Assembly: GCA_000708835.1 (NCBI GenBank)
Contig: DF237107.1
Coordinates: forward strand, 1 to 64,000
Direction of reading: 5' to 3'
DNA from: Klebsormidium nitens
Lineage: Eukaryota; Streptophyta; Klebsormidiophyceae; Klebsormidiales; Klebsormidiaceae
DNA: 64,000 bases
Shown here: positions 21,986 to 33,389 of the stretch, piece after piece
Position numbering within the stretch: position 1 is the stretch's first letter
Layout of the letters: every line of letters begins with the position of its first letter
Notes under the pieces: model-generated
Told to the model about the DNA's origin: nothing
What the model saw: the letters and a program-made list of their open reading frames with translations, nothing else
Database searches by the model: none
Made by a program: the position numbers and the translations under genes

Positions 21986-24900
21986 TCAGCCGGCAGTCGC
22001 GGCCGCCGCCAGGAGCCGCCTCTCCTTGGTGCCACCAGTTAGCTGCTTGGAGAGTCTGACAAGCTCGGCGGCCAGCGCGCCGCATTTCCCGGAGGCCAGG
22101 TCGGCCGCGTCCTTCGCGAGCGTGGAGTCCTCCTGCGCGCGCTCGACCTGCGCCTCGAGCCCGCGCGTGTTGGCGATGACCAGAGACGCGACCTGCGTCG
22201 AAGAATTACCAGGTTGAAGGAAAGAAACGAAGTACTAGGTCGGACAGGATCCGGTTTGATGGGACTCTGCTGTGTGAAAACCTCTTAGAGGCAAATGAGA
22301 GAAGGAGAGCTTTACCGTCTTGAAAGTGTGCGGAGAGACGGGAGGGGGACGTGAGTAGTCAAACTGTGCAACTCAATCGAAAAACAAGGCCGTTGAACGC
22401 TTCAAGACGGAAATGTGGCGGCAGGATGGCAGAGTGCATTACTTGGACCCTTTGCTTCAAGCCAGCCTGCTTGGCTGACCATCGAACCAGCTATGTACGT
22501 TACTTTGGAGAAGTTTCTTCAGCAATTCGTGAAAGGACCTACGGTATTGTCGTTGACCTAGTCGGAGTTCCGGCGATAGCAACGTCGCACGTGACTAAGC
22601 TGCAGCGACTGGCGGGCCCTCAGCCCCGTGGCTTTCATCGGTCCTCAGAAACCTACCATCTCCAACCTTCTCTCAATTGTGCCGTTCGTTTTAACAGGTT
22701 TCTCAGGCGTCTCTCTTGAAGAATGAAGAGAGAAACAAGCCAAGATGCAACGGCACTTGAGCCAAAGCGCTCGAGCAGCCACTCGGCGAGAGACCCACCT
22801 GCTCGAGCCGCCACTCCGCGGCCGCCACGCGCTTGCTCAGCTGCGCTTCCAGGTCCAAATTCCGGTGCAAACCCTGAACCCTCTTGTCCAAACCCTGCAC
22901 GCGCGCGCGCGTCTCCGCCTGCGCAGCCGCGCCCGCCGCCTCGTTGGACGCGAGCGCGTCGAGCCGCGCCTCCAAACCCCCCAACCTCCGCTCGACGCTC
23001 GCGAGCCGCGGCTTCGCGTCGGCGCTCGCGGGCGGCTGTTGCCCGCTCACAGCCTTGGGGTTCGAGGGTTTTGGGCTGAGGACGGGGTTAGGAGATCTGG
23101 GGCTGAGCGGCTTTGTGGGTTTGGCAGTGGGGCTGAGAGCGTTTGCGGGTTTGGGGTTAAGGAAGCCACGTAGGTCCGACGCGCCGGTCTCCAGAATCAG
23201 TATTTGTTCCACAAGTTCGAGTCGCTCTTCTAGGGACGAAGCTGAGTCAGCGCCCCTATGTGCGCGCGCGTTTGAACCTTTCCCGTCCGTTTCGTATGCT
23301 CTTTCGGACGGCACAGCGTGTCCGGAGGCCTTGTTCTCGCTTTCGAAATTTGCTTCCCGCAGCTCTCGCAGAGTGGTCTCGAACGCCCCAACCCGGTTCG
23401 CAAGGCCTGCCACGACTGGCGCGGACTGGGCCGTCCGCTTCTCGAGGAGCTCTAGCCGTTCCTTGAGTGCAAGCACGGCCTGTGGAACGTCTAGCGGATT
23501 GTTCGGGACGGCCGCGTCCAGAGGGGAACGGTCGTCTGTAACAAACGATCCGCGAACGAGTCAGCATAGAGCGGCATCTCGTAACTCTGCGTCTAAGGAA
23601 GAACAAGTCAGCATGGAGCGGCGTTTCGTAACTCTGCGTTTAAGGAAGACGAAAAGCTCCGCAGAAGGATTTTGCTCCCTATCCGCACCTTCCATTCGCG
23701 TTTGTGACTAGCGCCAGATGCACTTCACCCGTTTGATGGAGACAAGGGGTATTTTTTCACTCAAATCAAACGTAGCTTTGTTCACTTCCTTCTCGTTTTC
23801 AGACAGAGAGATCGAAACAGCCCGAAGGCAGTCCCCACGTACACAAGGGCTGATCGAAAAAGGTCTGATTTTTGATTCCATAGTTTTAATCTTATTCAAG
23901 TTTGACTCAGTTCTCTCTAGATGTTTTGAAAATCGCAGGGAAGAGCAATTGGTTCCGCTCGTCCCCACAAACTGACGAGGTGACTGTGTTTTATAACGAG
24001 GGGAGGAGGGTAAAGGAAAAGATGAAAGAGGAAAGCGAAGGGTTTACCCGTTAAAAGGGGTTCAAGAAGGAAGAACGTACCTTGGCCCCCTTTTGAAACC
24101 AGCCCCAGCATCAATCCAATCCGCTCCTCCACGCGCGCCAGCTGGTCCTCCGTCCGCTTCGAAGCGCACGCCACCGCTTCCGCTTTCTCCGCCGCGGGGC
24201 TCGGCAGCCGCTCCTCGAGATCGTCTAAGCGTTCCCCGTTCGCGCCCCTGACAAGCGCGAGCTTCTGCGCGAGCGCGCGTTCGCTCGCTCGCATATCCCG
24301 CTCTACTTTGCTGACTCTAGCGTCGCTGCCGGCGAGGCCCTGTTCCAGCTCTTGTCGCAGCCCTTCCACCTGCTTCGCGACGTCTCTCTGGCGGCTGACA
24401 AGGCCTCTCAGATTTTCCGTTTCGTTTCTGACGCTTGAAGCTTCTTCCTTGCACACTTTGACGCTCTCTTCCGACTCGTTCCGGACGTCCGCAACGCTCG
24501 CCTGCAGTGCGGACAATTCTCGCCGCAGGTTTTCCAGGTCCGCTTCGATTTTCTGTGTCCGCATTGCCAGAACGGGTTCGCTGCCGACCGCTTCTTCCGA
24601 GCCCTTTGCGGGCCCCGGGCTTTTGCTTTCGAGGGCCAAAACGCGGCTCCGCAACTCTTCCAAGGCAACGAGATTAGCACTCACGGAAATTGCAAGTTTT
24701 TCATTGTTGCGTTCACTGTGTCCAAACCCGTTCTTTGTTTCTCGAATCTCCTTCCGTACCCCATCAACCTGTTCTCGGACGCTTTGCATCGCTTCTTGCA
24801 ACTTCGCAACGTCATCTCCGGCCTCAACTTTAACCCCTTGTCTAACCCCCTCCAAATCTTTCCTAACACCGCCCAGACCAGCCTCAAGATCTCTCTTGCT

Positions 24901-27783
24901 CTCCATCCTAACCCGCGTTAGCTCCTCCCTAACCCGACCCAGCTCACTCCGCAATCTCTCCACTTCCTTGGACGCACTTTCGGTCCGACTCGCTCCTTCC
25001 GACGCTTCTCTTAACTGCTTTCTGGCTTGCTTAACCTCCTCCCAAACCCGGGTCATCTCGAACGACACCATGTTCCGCGTTCTGTCCAGGAGCTTCCCCG
25101 CGAGAGACTCCTGCCACGTGGCAGCAGCGGATTGGACGGCGGCGTCGACCTCGGCGCGAATGCGCGCCTGCAGTGCGGCCTCGTCCGCGAAGTGGGGGAT
25201 CCCCCGGGTCTGCAAAAGCAACGGAGCCTCAGCGCTGCCTCTGGTTGGGGCCTGCTTGTTATTTGTTTGTTAGTGCCTTTGTGGTGTATCTGCTATGCGC
25301 ACCTGCCAAAAGCTTCCTTTCCGTCGTTCCGTCAAGAGACCAATGGGATTGCTATATTTCTGCTAAAAGTAAAGAGGCAGACCTTTTTTATGATTCTGTC
25401 GATTCTAAACAGGAACCTTCATTGGATTGGCAGCCCGGAAAAAGAGACATTCCTCTACTTCCATTTCTTTGTGGTTACCGATGATTGCAGTCGTGTAAAA
25501 ACAAGAGCTTGATGAGAAGCGGAAGAAGCAGTCAACTTTCGTCTTTTCGACATACTGATTAGAGCACAGTGTGTCGTTACCACCAGTGACTGTAAGCAAG
25601 GAGGACGATTGGGCATGATCTCCGATACGATGCTCCCGTCATTTGTATGCAGACCTTTGTTTGGTTCAAAGCACAACTTACTGACTCACAAAAACCATTT
25701 TTCCGAGGCGTGAGTTCCGTCGAGCAGAGACTGTTGGCATTGTCACTGCCGGGCGCATAGAGAGAATCTAAAATTGCACGTTCTATGGTTTTTGTTTCAA
25801 TCAATCTCGCTTTTATGACGAAAGCATGCGGTAAGCGACCCAAACCTTACCTCAACCGGAACATCTCCCATCACGGCGGTTGCCCCCCTCTCTTGCTTTT
25901 CTGCGTCTACTTTTGGCGCAATTCTCTTGTCCGTCGCTCGACCTTCAGCCTCTCGGAAGTCAATCCCGGATTCAGCCCCCCTTTTCTGAGTCAGCTCTTC
26001 CCCTTGTGACCCCAATCGTTCCTGCCCCCCTTCTCTTCTTTCGACAAACACCCGCCTTTTTGCATTCTCTTCAACGCGCGTGCTTTCAATTTTCTTCACC
26101 ACTGCCTCTTCGTCCCCCCCCCCCGCTCTCAACCCCGCGTTTCACCCCCCTTCCGGCATCCTCTCTACTTCTCCCTTTTGCCGACTCCGTAGAAACAGCC
26201 CAATCCGCTGCCCCAATCTCACGCGCTTTGGTCAGCCAGTCTCCTTTGAGGATGTCCCCAGACGTCCGTCTTTTGCCTTTCCTTTGGACTCTCGTCCCCT
26301 GATCCTCTTCGTTCGCCACCCTCCCTTCCTCTTCCAATGCATGTTGCTTCCTCTCATGTACCATCTCTACGTCCGTAGACACTCTTTCGGCTCTCAACTG
26401 AAGGTCCGGACCAATTCCCCCTTCTTCGCTATGTACTTCTTTTTTCGTCGCTGCCGCCTGCGCATCCTCCTTGATCCTACCTGCCACCACATCGTCGGCG
26501 GACGATTCTTCCACCCGATCGACTACGATTTCGTGTGCAACATCCATTGGACTCAGGAGATCCGTGCCCACTTGACTTTCCGCTCTTCGAAGCATATCAG
26601 TTCTGGAACTGGCATCACTCTCGCTCAGCTGCTGAGTAGTGACGTCAGTCTCACTTTTTCGCCGGGACCTTATTTCGACAGCTGCCAGCCGTTTTAGCTC
26701 TGCGATGCTGGCAGATCGCCTCCTACCGGTTCCAAGGACTCGCTCACTCCTTATCTGCTCATTGTCTTCTTCCCGCGTGAAGTCCTTTCCTTTTTGTGTC
26801 CCCTTATCGCCCTGTCCTTCGTCCTCCATAGGTGCCCCTCCTGCATCGCAATCCCGTCGATTCTCTCCATCATTCCATTCGGCGCTCTTCTGAGCACCCC
26901 CGCTGTTGTTGCTCTCCTTGAAGCCAGGCATCTCTCCTTGCTCCCCCCCTTCTTCTTCTCCTGCGGGGTGCCCATTTACGGGAGCAAGTCCTGCGGAAGC
27001 TTGTACATCCATCCTGTCACCCGTCACACCAGAATCCAGATGCAAAAGCTGCATCTCGCCTGTGCGCACAGTACCCTCTGTGCTGGACACTTTCTGAGTG
27101 ACCACCTCAATGGTTTGGTCGGCAAGCAAAGCCCCATTCTGTCGGTGCCTCTCTAGCACATCCGCCCCGAGGTGACCTTCCTGTTCCCTGTTTTTCTGTT
27201 CCCTGTTAGAACCAACCTCTGCTAGTTGCTGGACGGCGTACGTCGTGCCTTTCCCCACTTGCTCAGCTTCGCCAGCCAGGCCCGCCTTACAACCAGCCCC
27301 ACCGGATTCCAGCTGCATCAACGGCTGATGCTCCTCCGTATCTAGTTTCTCGCCGTTCCCGTCCGCCGCCGACGACCGGCGCCAGCTCGGTCGCCTGCCC
27401 ATCGTCCACTCCGCTCGTGGGATGCTCTCGATCGACTCTTTATGAGCCACGCTGACGTCATCTGGTGCCCGACCATTCTGCTGTCGCCAAGACAACTTCC
27501 TAGTACCCGTGAACCCCCCCTTAGAAGCGCACTCCCCACTTGGCTGGAGCTCAGAAGAAGGGTGCGCACTACTGGGATCTCGAGTCGACAGTTCCTCTTC
27601 ACGAAACATGTCACTGTGACTGGTTCTAAGAGAGGGGGTGCTGCTGACGGAGCCCCTTCGCCGTTGGGCGGCTGCCAGCTGTCGTTTTCGACGGCTGAGA
27701 AGAGAGGCGTCGGGCAGCTCGTCGGAAGAGCTGGTGGGAGAGAGGGGCCCATTGCTGAGCTCGGGTTCTGAAAGCCTGCCCAT
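21986..27783 (-). CDS. Large disordered and coiled-coil protein, function unknown
   Basis: I model four exons: 27783-25851, 25209-24081, 23535-22799 and 22192-21986, about 1,334 residues if one surplus base in a G-run is discounted. Exon 1 (Ser/Glu/Arg-rich, starting MGRLSEPELSNGPLSP) looks disordered. Exons 2-4 are long heptad-like coiled coils with runs such as VERLRSELGRVREELTRVR, and a Pro-rich hinge (SPRSPNPVLSPKPSNPK) lies in exon 3. The end is TGGTKERRLLAAAATAG. All junction phases agree once the frame is restored at 26114-26124: the upstream frame otherwise stops at 26086, while the downstream frame is open to a good donor at 25851. I recognise no family. A cytoskeletal, nuclear-envelope or tethering role would be a guess. 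It is divergent from the CPBP protease gene. Confidence 0.6.
26114..26124 (-). other. Homopolymer run that breaks the reading frame of exon 1
   Basis: Eleven consecutive C on the + strand (G in the coding sense) sit where the long upstream frame must pass into the next open frame. With ten bases the two frames join without a stop. With eleven, translation ends at 26086. This may be a sequencing over-call or a real length polymorphism. Confidence 0.6.
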
Positions 27784-28511
27784 CTCAATGGTGGGAAGAG
27801 AACAGACGTTGCTGGCCCCAATCCAGGTGGTAAATTGTGCTCAATGCTACATAAAGCTACTCCTTCGCAGGGGGGTTCTTGCATTAACGCCTCTTGATTC
27901 AGCACGACAATCCCCAGCTGAGCCCAACCATGTGAAGTAGCTTTTAGAAACGTGAGTAGCTCAAGATTTTCAGATCTCAAGTCCGTAGTTTTGAAGAGGA
28001 AACCCTCAGCTTCAGGAATCAGAATCATTTTTTGCAGCCAGTAAGAGCTCGCCGGCCATTGATTTCTACATCATTGAGCTTCTGCCGCCGCGTCTCTGCT
28101 CTGACAGGCTTTCAGTGCAAGCCTTCTGAAGCTGTAGCTCACTTTCAGTGGAGGGAATCTGCGGTGTTATCAATATAATATCGAGTATAATTACCGTCGA
28201 TTGTTCGGATTGAGCCGATTGACGGTCTAGTTGCACTGACAAACTTGAAACCTGCCCAAAGCTCTGCATGAACATCGGCGCAAAAGAGCTTTTGTAAGCG
28301 CGCGGCCGCGCTCAGTGCACCGCGCCGTCCTGCTGTGCTTCAATTGAGCTTTCCTAAAGCGCTTTTTGCCACATGGAATGCGAAGGTAACTGAGAGTTGT
28401 CATCGTCATTGCGGGGAGTCATTGCTCTCCATCAGTGACTAATCTGTCTACGATTGCTGCGCACGCTGGTCCTCTGTTGGTTGGGAGGCGCCGTGAAAAG
28501 GGGCTGAATCA
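27784..28511. promoter_or_regulatory. Divergent promoter region, coiled-coil gene / CPBP protease
   Basis: This 728-bp spacer separates two start codons on opposite strands, so both promoters must lie here or in unseen leader exons. The minus-strand frame reaching 28028 is an out-of-frame overlap with the coiled-coil gene. I see no confident TATA box or named element. Confidence 0.4.
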
Positions 28512-31500
28512 ATGTCTACGCAAAGGGCTTCTAGTTGCAATTTGCCCTTCCACAACCCTCAGCATTTGATTCCTGGGGCGCATAGCCGGCCTCATTTTTC
28601 AAAAGGCAGGACCTGTCGTTTGCGTGCGAAAGCTCTGATTAGCGCCGGGATACATTTGCCAACAAGGTTGCCTTCCGTCTCCGGCACAGTTGAAAGCAGC
28701 ATTAAAAAACAAACATGGGTACAATCCAGCTGGCCCACACTATTAACTGGGGCAATGAAATCATCTAGGAAGGCTGCAGATTGCAACCTTTTGGAGACCT
28801 TCCAACCTTGCTGTAGATGCAGCGCTAGCAGGAAAGTCAAATCACGCTTCACACCACAGCCCATCGCCCCACTACATCATCGCCAGAAGTTCCCTGCTGG
28901 GGGTTCACTGCAAAACTTAAGGTCAAGGTTTAGGTTAAGGTTGCGCGTTCGGCCTGATGAGAAAGAGCCGCCAGGCGGTGTTTCAGCCGATACCTCCAAG
29001 CATGGCAGTGACCGTAGCGCTCCCAATCCTACAACCCCCCCCCCCTCAACCAGCACCAGCACTGCCCCCCTGGAATCCGCAAGCTCCGCCAACCGGCCAA
29101 ACAAGGCTTCCGTCTCTGACCGGAACGCCTCTGGCTTTAACACCACTGCTTCTGATTCACCAAACAGCCCACAAGTGCCCAACCTGACAGCTGGTGTGAA
29201 CTGGTACTGCCTCTCGATGATCGGTCTCGTAACGCTTATTGATTTCAGTCCTCTGGGGCCCATCCTTCGGTCCACGTCGGGCTCCGCTGTGCCGTGGATT
29301 CTTGCGGCAGTGCAATGGGGCTTGTTCGTGGCGCCGACCGTCAACTCATGCCGAAGCGAGGGGTACGATCTGCGGAGGACATTTGGCATCCAGACGTGAG
29401 CCCCACCTTCCTTCTTTACCTTTCCCTTTTAGATTCTCTTCTCCTGAGGTTGGAACCTGGGTTTTCATAGGCTGGCCAAAGTGGGCGAAACCGTCTCGAA
29501 AATAGTACAACGATTGTTAAGTGTGATATACCCATCCTTTTAACAACAGGTTTTTAGATGTGGCTGCTGCCAATGTTGCGGACAATCTTTGCAATCTTCT
29601 TCGAGAAGCAGTTTAGTAGAAAACCAAAGTCCATATTCTAAAGCGCTACCTTTTGAATGTAAAAGGGGGGCGCCACGATTACATGGACCACTGTCATTGT
29701 TCAGCCCAAAGGCTTAGAAGCACCCCGTAAGCCGCTCTTCGTGACCCCTCTGCACTTCAACAGGATCTTCGATAGATTGCCACTTCTTATCTTATCTCGT
29801 TTCAACAACGTACCCAACCAAAGAGTAACTTTGGTATATTACGCCCCCCACAACTGTCCAATCACTTCCTGATGTCCAAAGTCTTCAATAAGCAACATTG
29901 AAGAGTTCCCTCCAGGTGTTCTCTCCTAGACGTCTTGGCAAGCGCTGCCGTCGGCGCCTCCCTGTGGGCCGTTCTTACTGCAGCCATCGCAGCCCGGGTT
30001 GCAGCGGACGGGGGAGTCCAGCTGCCGTCGTCCGAAAGCGTTGTTATAGCTGGTGCGTTTCATAGACCTACCAACGCAGATCATTGTTGCAGATGCGAAA
30101 TTGCCCGTAAGGCCAGGTCATTGGATGCAGGAGACAGTCGACTGAGCAGACTCGACACGCAACTATGTTGCCTTTGAGGATTCTGAGGGTAAATTACAAC
30201 CGAGCTGTCCACCCCGCATGCACCCTTTTCATGTTCTTTCTCAGTTTCAAACCCGGCCGTTTTATCCACCATAAGACTAACAGCTCCGTTCTTCAATCAG
30301 GTCCTCGCTTGATTGCTAAAGCAAGTAAGCTATTTCCATCCTGATGAGATCCTCGCCGCAAGATGAAGATAATAAAATGCAGAAGAAGACGGACGTTCTG
30401 GTGAGAATGTTGGCTCTCCGAACCCCCGCAGACCTCCTCTTTTCGCGGCCCACCTCCGTGGCAGAGTGGGCGTCACTTCTGACGTCAGCGGGCGTGTCGC
30501 CAGGAGTTGCAGAGGAGCTCCTATTCCGGGGCTTCCTGCTGACGTCGCTTCGACAGGGCCTCGGTAGGTAAGCGGAGCCGGGCTGACGTTAGGAGAGTGT
30601 CTGCTGATATCAGCAGCGCGTCATGGTGACGCCCGGTACGATCCGGGCTCCCTTCAGAAAGTATGCTTTTCCCTAGGCACTGGTCTTTGAGTTGAAGATG
30701 CAGCTTTCGGTTTTTGCAGGAGTTGGGGCTCTGACTTGAAATCTTTACCTTTTCGGCGCCAGTCTCACCGAGATTGGGCGTCGCAGATAATGACAACCGC
30801 CCAACGATCTCAAGCCACCAAACACTGTTGGGTTTCAAAAGACCAATGTCTCTCCTCGTTCGGCTGCTGTATGCCCTCCCGATCTTGAGCCGCCCCCTTC
30901 AAGATGCAATTGATGCGCGCATCTGTTTCTGCCCCGCACGTTTCACAGGCGGTATCGTCCATTTGCGAGCCGCTCCGTCGATTTCTTCTCGCTTGGTATC
31001 GTCTTGCAGGGTGGACGCTGTGGTCTTGTGCGCCGCTCTCTTCGGCCTCTTTCACCTCAGCGTCCCCCAATTCTTCCCCACAACAGGTAAGTGCTTCCAG
31101 TACTTTTCTGTCCTTTCCTTCTACTTCGTTTTCCACAACACCAATTCTTCTCGTCGTTCAAGGTTGTTAAAGGGGCCCAATGCGAAAGCTGCTTCTTCAG
31201 CTCCCCAGAATCGTACTATCCAGATCCGCGACCTGCTTATACTCTCGAACTTCTTCCCATTTCTGACTGAGCCTCTGACTGTCACCTTCTTCCCATCACT
31301 AACTGAGCCTCCGACCACCACAAAGATCGACCTTTTCGAACCTTTTGGCCTTTTCCTCTCTCCCACAGTTCTTGGCATAGCCGCGGGCGTCTCAGCAATC
31401 GCCAGCGGTAGCGTTGTCGGCCCAATCGCCGTCCACACGGCGCACAACGTTGCGGCGCTGCTATATGGCGGTAAGCCCTTCCGAAAAGCAAAGCACTCTT

Positions 31501-31967
31501 CTTCGTTTCAATAATACTGCGTTGACGAGGTGGTCTGGGAAAGCGAGAGGAAAACACAGCCTTTGTTGTAGGGAAACGGGATAGGTTCCAACCTGCAAAT
31601 CGATACGTTTCGATCTTTCTGGCCATGCTTTTGTCGGACAGTGGCCCAAGTCCTCCAGTCGGCCAATTCTGAATCCGGGTCAAGTCGTGACATTGTACGT
31701 GGAGGAAAAGTTTCTCCCAGCGAAGAACGTTGCAAAATGCCAAATTTCAACAGCAATCCTGGCCCGCTTATCGCACTTTCCGTAGCGCTTGTCAGGGTGA
31801 GATGTGAATACGGATCTTACCGGCTGCCGCGCGGGTGTTCTGCAGGTGTTGCCCCGGGGCACGTCAGCGGCCTGCCCCTGCCCGTCGCCGCGGGGGGCGC
31901 ATTCACACTAGCACTCAGCGGGGCGTACCTCTTTGTGCGAGCCAGAACCGCTACTCGCGCTGACTGA
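28512..31967 (+). CDS. CPBP (CAAX protease/bacteriocin-processing) intramembrane protease
   Basis: Members of this family are membrane glutamic endopeptidases; several plant ones are plastid proteins. I model six exons: 28512-29395, 29916-30052, about 30330-30567, 31010-31086, 31369-31470 and 31846-31967, about 519 residues. The three CPBP motifs are present in order: EELLFRGFLLTSL (EExxxR) in exon 3, FGLFH (FxxxH) in exon 4, and HTAHN in exon 5. Hydrophobic segments flank them, for example VPWILAAVQWGLFVAP, VGASLWAVLTAAIAARVA and a C-terminal GGAFTLALSGAYLFV. The first 130 or so residues are basic and Ser-rich, as in a plastid transit peptide. Junction phases match. The acceptor of exon 3 is uncertain: 30330 and 30363 both keep frame, and a strong CAG at 30298-30300 leads into a stop. 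The substrate is unknown. Confidence 0.85.
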
Positions 31968-33389
31968 ATCGGCGGCGACCATTTTAAGATCTCAGCGTGT
32001 TGGTAAAAAGTGATCTTAGCGTGTTGGCAAGGCAGAGTACACAATGGGTGTAACCGTGTAACGCACGCAATTGGTGGCAGCCGTGATAGAAGACGGTTGT
32101 GACCATCACTGAGCGCCTGTTTGATACGAGTGTTTGACGCCGACAACCATGCGTTTGGACATGTTTGAATACCAGACTGCAAGTTGACGCCGCCGTTGAT
32201 GCAACCTTCACGTCCCAAATTTGACATGGAGGCCTTGCTACAATGTTGCCACGCAGCACAGTTACTAAGCATAACCATGTGGGGAGCTTAGTGCGACGTT
32301 TGGATCCATGTGCACGCATGCCGCCCAGATTTGCAGACGCAATTAAAGCACCGAATGGATCAGTGGTACTTTGAATTTCAATCTGTCAGCATGTGCGCAC
32401 ACTGAATGCGCGCCGACCGTATACCGGACGCGACAGTCAACAATCTCGACTCGACATCTCTACGGACAGCTACGGTATGCCAGCCCGTAGCCAATTAATC
32501 TCCTGATAATCACCTATAAGAAACTATCGAGGTGAATAACGTTCAAACTAAGCCGCCGATTAATGCCGCCGTACTGAAATAGTTGTCTCCGACCCCGCGT
32601 TCAATATAAGCGGCCTACAGCGGCACTGCAGCAACCGTCTCCAGCAACACCGTGGTTGCGTCAGTTGCCCATCATTGCATGGACCAGCATGACGCATGCT
32701 CCCAGTAGATATATGTTGCCACGGTGTATGTTAGGTCATCATTTCAGATTTCCGGCCGGAGGAATCCGATCTGGCGGTGTGTGGGCAGGCCTAAGAGGCC
32801 AGCTGGCCCGGGCCATGCGCGTATATGTGCTGTCCAGATATATGTCTTAACGCATGAAGACATGTATCGTACGTTGTACGTTAACGGGGACTGCATAACG
32901 CCCAACGTCTTAGCAGGACGCTCGGTGAGATCCTCTGCTGTCGTACAGGTTATTCCGGCCCACCAGATTCCGCCCACAATTGAACAATTGTGCAAGCGCA
33001 GCCGCGGGGCGGCTCTGGCAGCCATCAATATTCGGCTCAGAACATGCGACCTGTTATGCTGCCGGCGGTAGCTTGCGATTTGGAAAATTTGAAGGTTTGT
33101 AGGAGATTACTTTCAGACTGGATTACGTTGATCGACGACATAACACTTGAACGCCGTATGGCCAATATAGTTGACACCAGTAGCTGCTGATTTCTTTAGG
33201 GATTAGTGGCGGATCGTAGAGTTCGATCAAGACCATTCGTAAGTCCACTTGTTGCAGTCAATGTGACCGTCTTCCGTATATAAACAATGTGTAGGAACCG
33301 TGTTCTGAGTAACTAAAGTAGCAATGGCTACCTTGCTCTACCCTCAAGCAACGCTGACCGGACACCTTTGACATGACCACCTTGTTTTC
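31968..33389. other. Convergent intergenic region, no gene seen
   Basis: This stretch lies between the 3' ends of the CPBP protease and galacturonokinase genes. Short frames around 31984-32319 and 32656-33190 have no domain signature. Nothing that looks like an RNA gene or transposon end was recognised. Confidence 0.4.

Noticed and set aside
24308-25273. 321-residue plus frame opposite the coiled-coil exon
   Set aside because: Ser/Leu/Arg-rich antisense shadow of Glu/Arg/Lys heptads; the minus strand carries the spliced, phase-consistent frame.
27342-28028. 229-codon minus frame overlapping the start of the coiled-coil gene
   Set aside because: It overlaps in another frame a region whose main frame continues for hundreds of codons; no domain and no partner exons.
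30301-30324. A 24-base micro-exon in the CPBP gene (good CAG acceptor, GTAAGC donor)
   Set aside because: Its exit phase does not match any downstream acceptor that keeps the EELLFRG frame, and the next intron would be too short.
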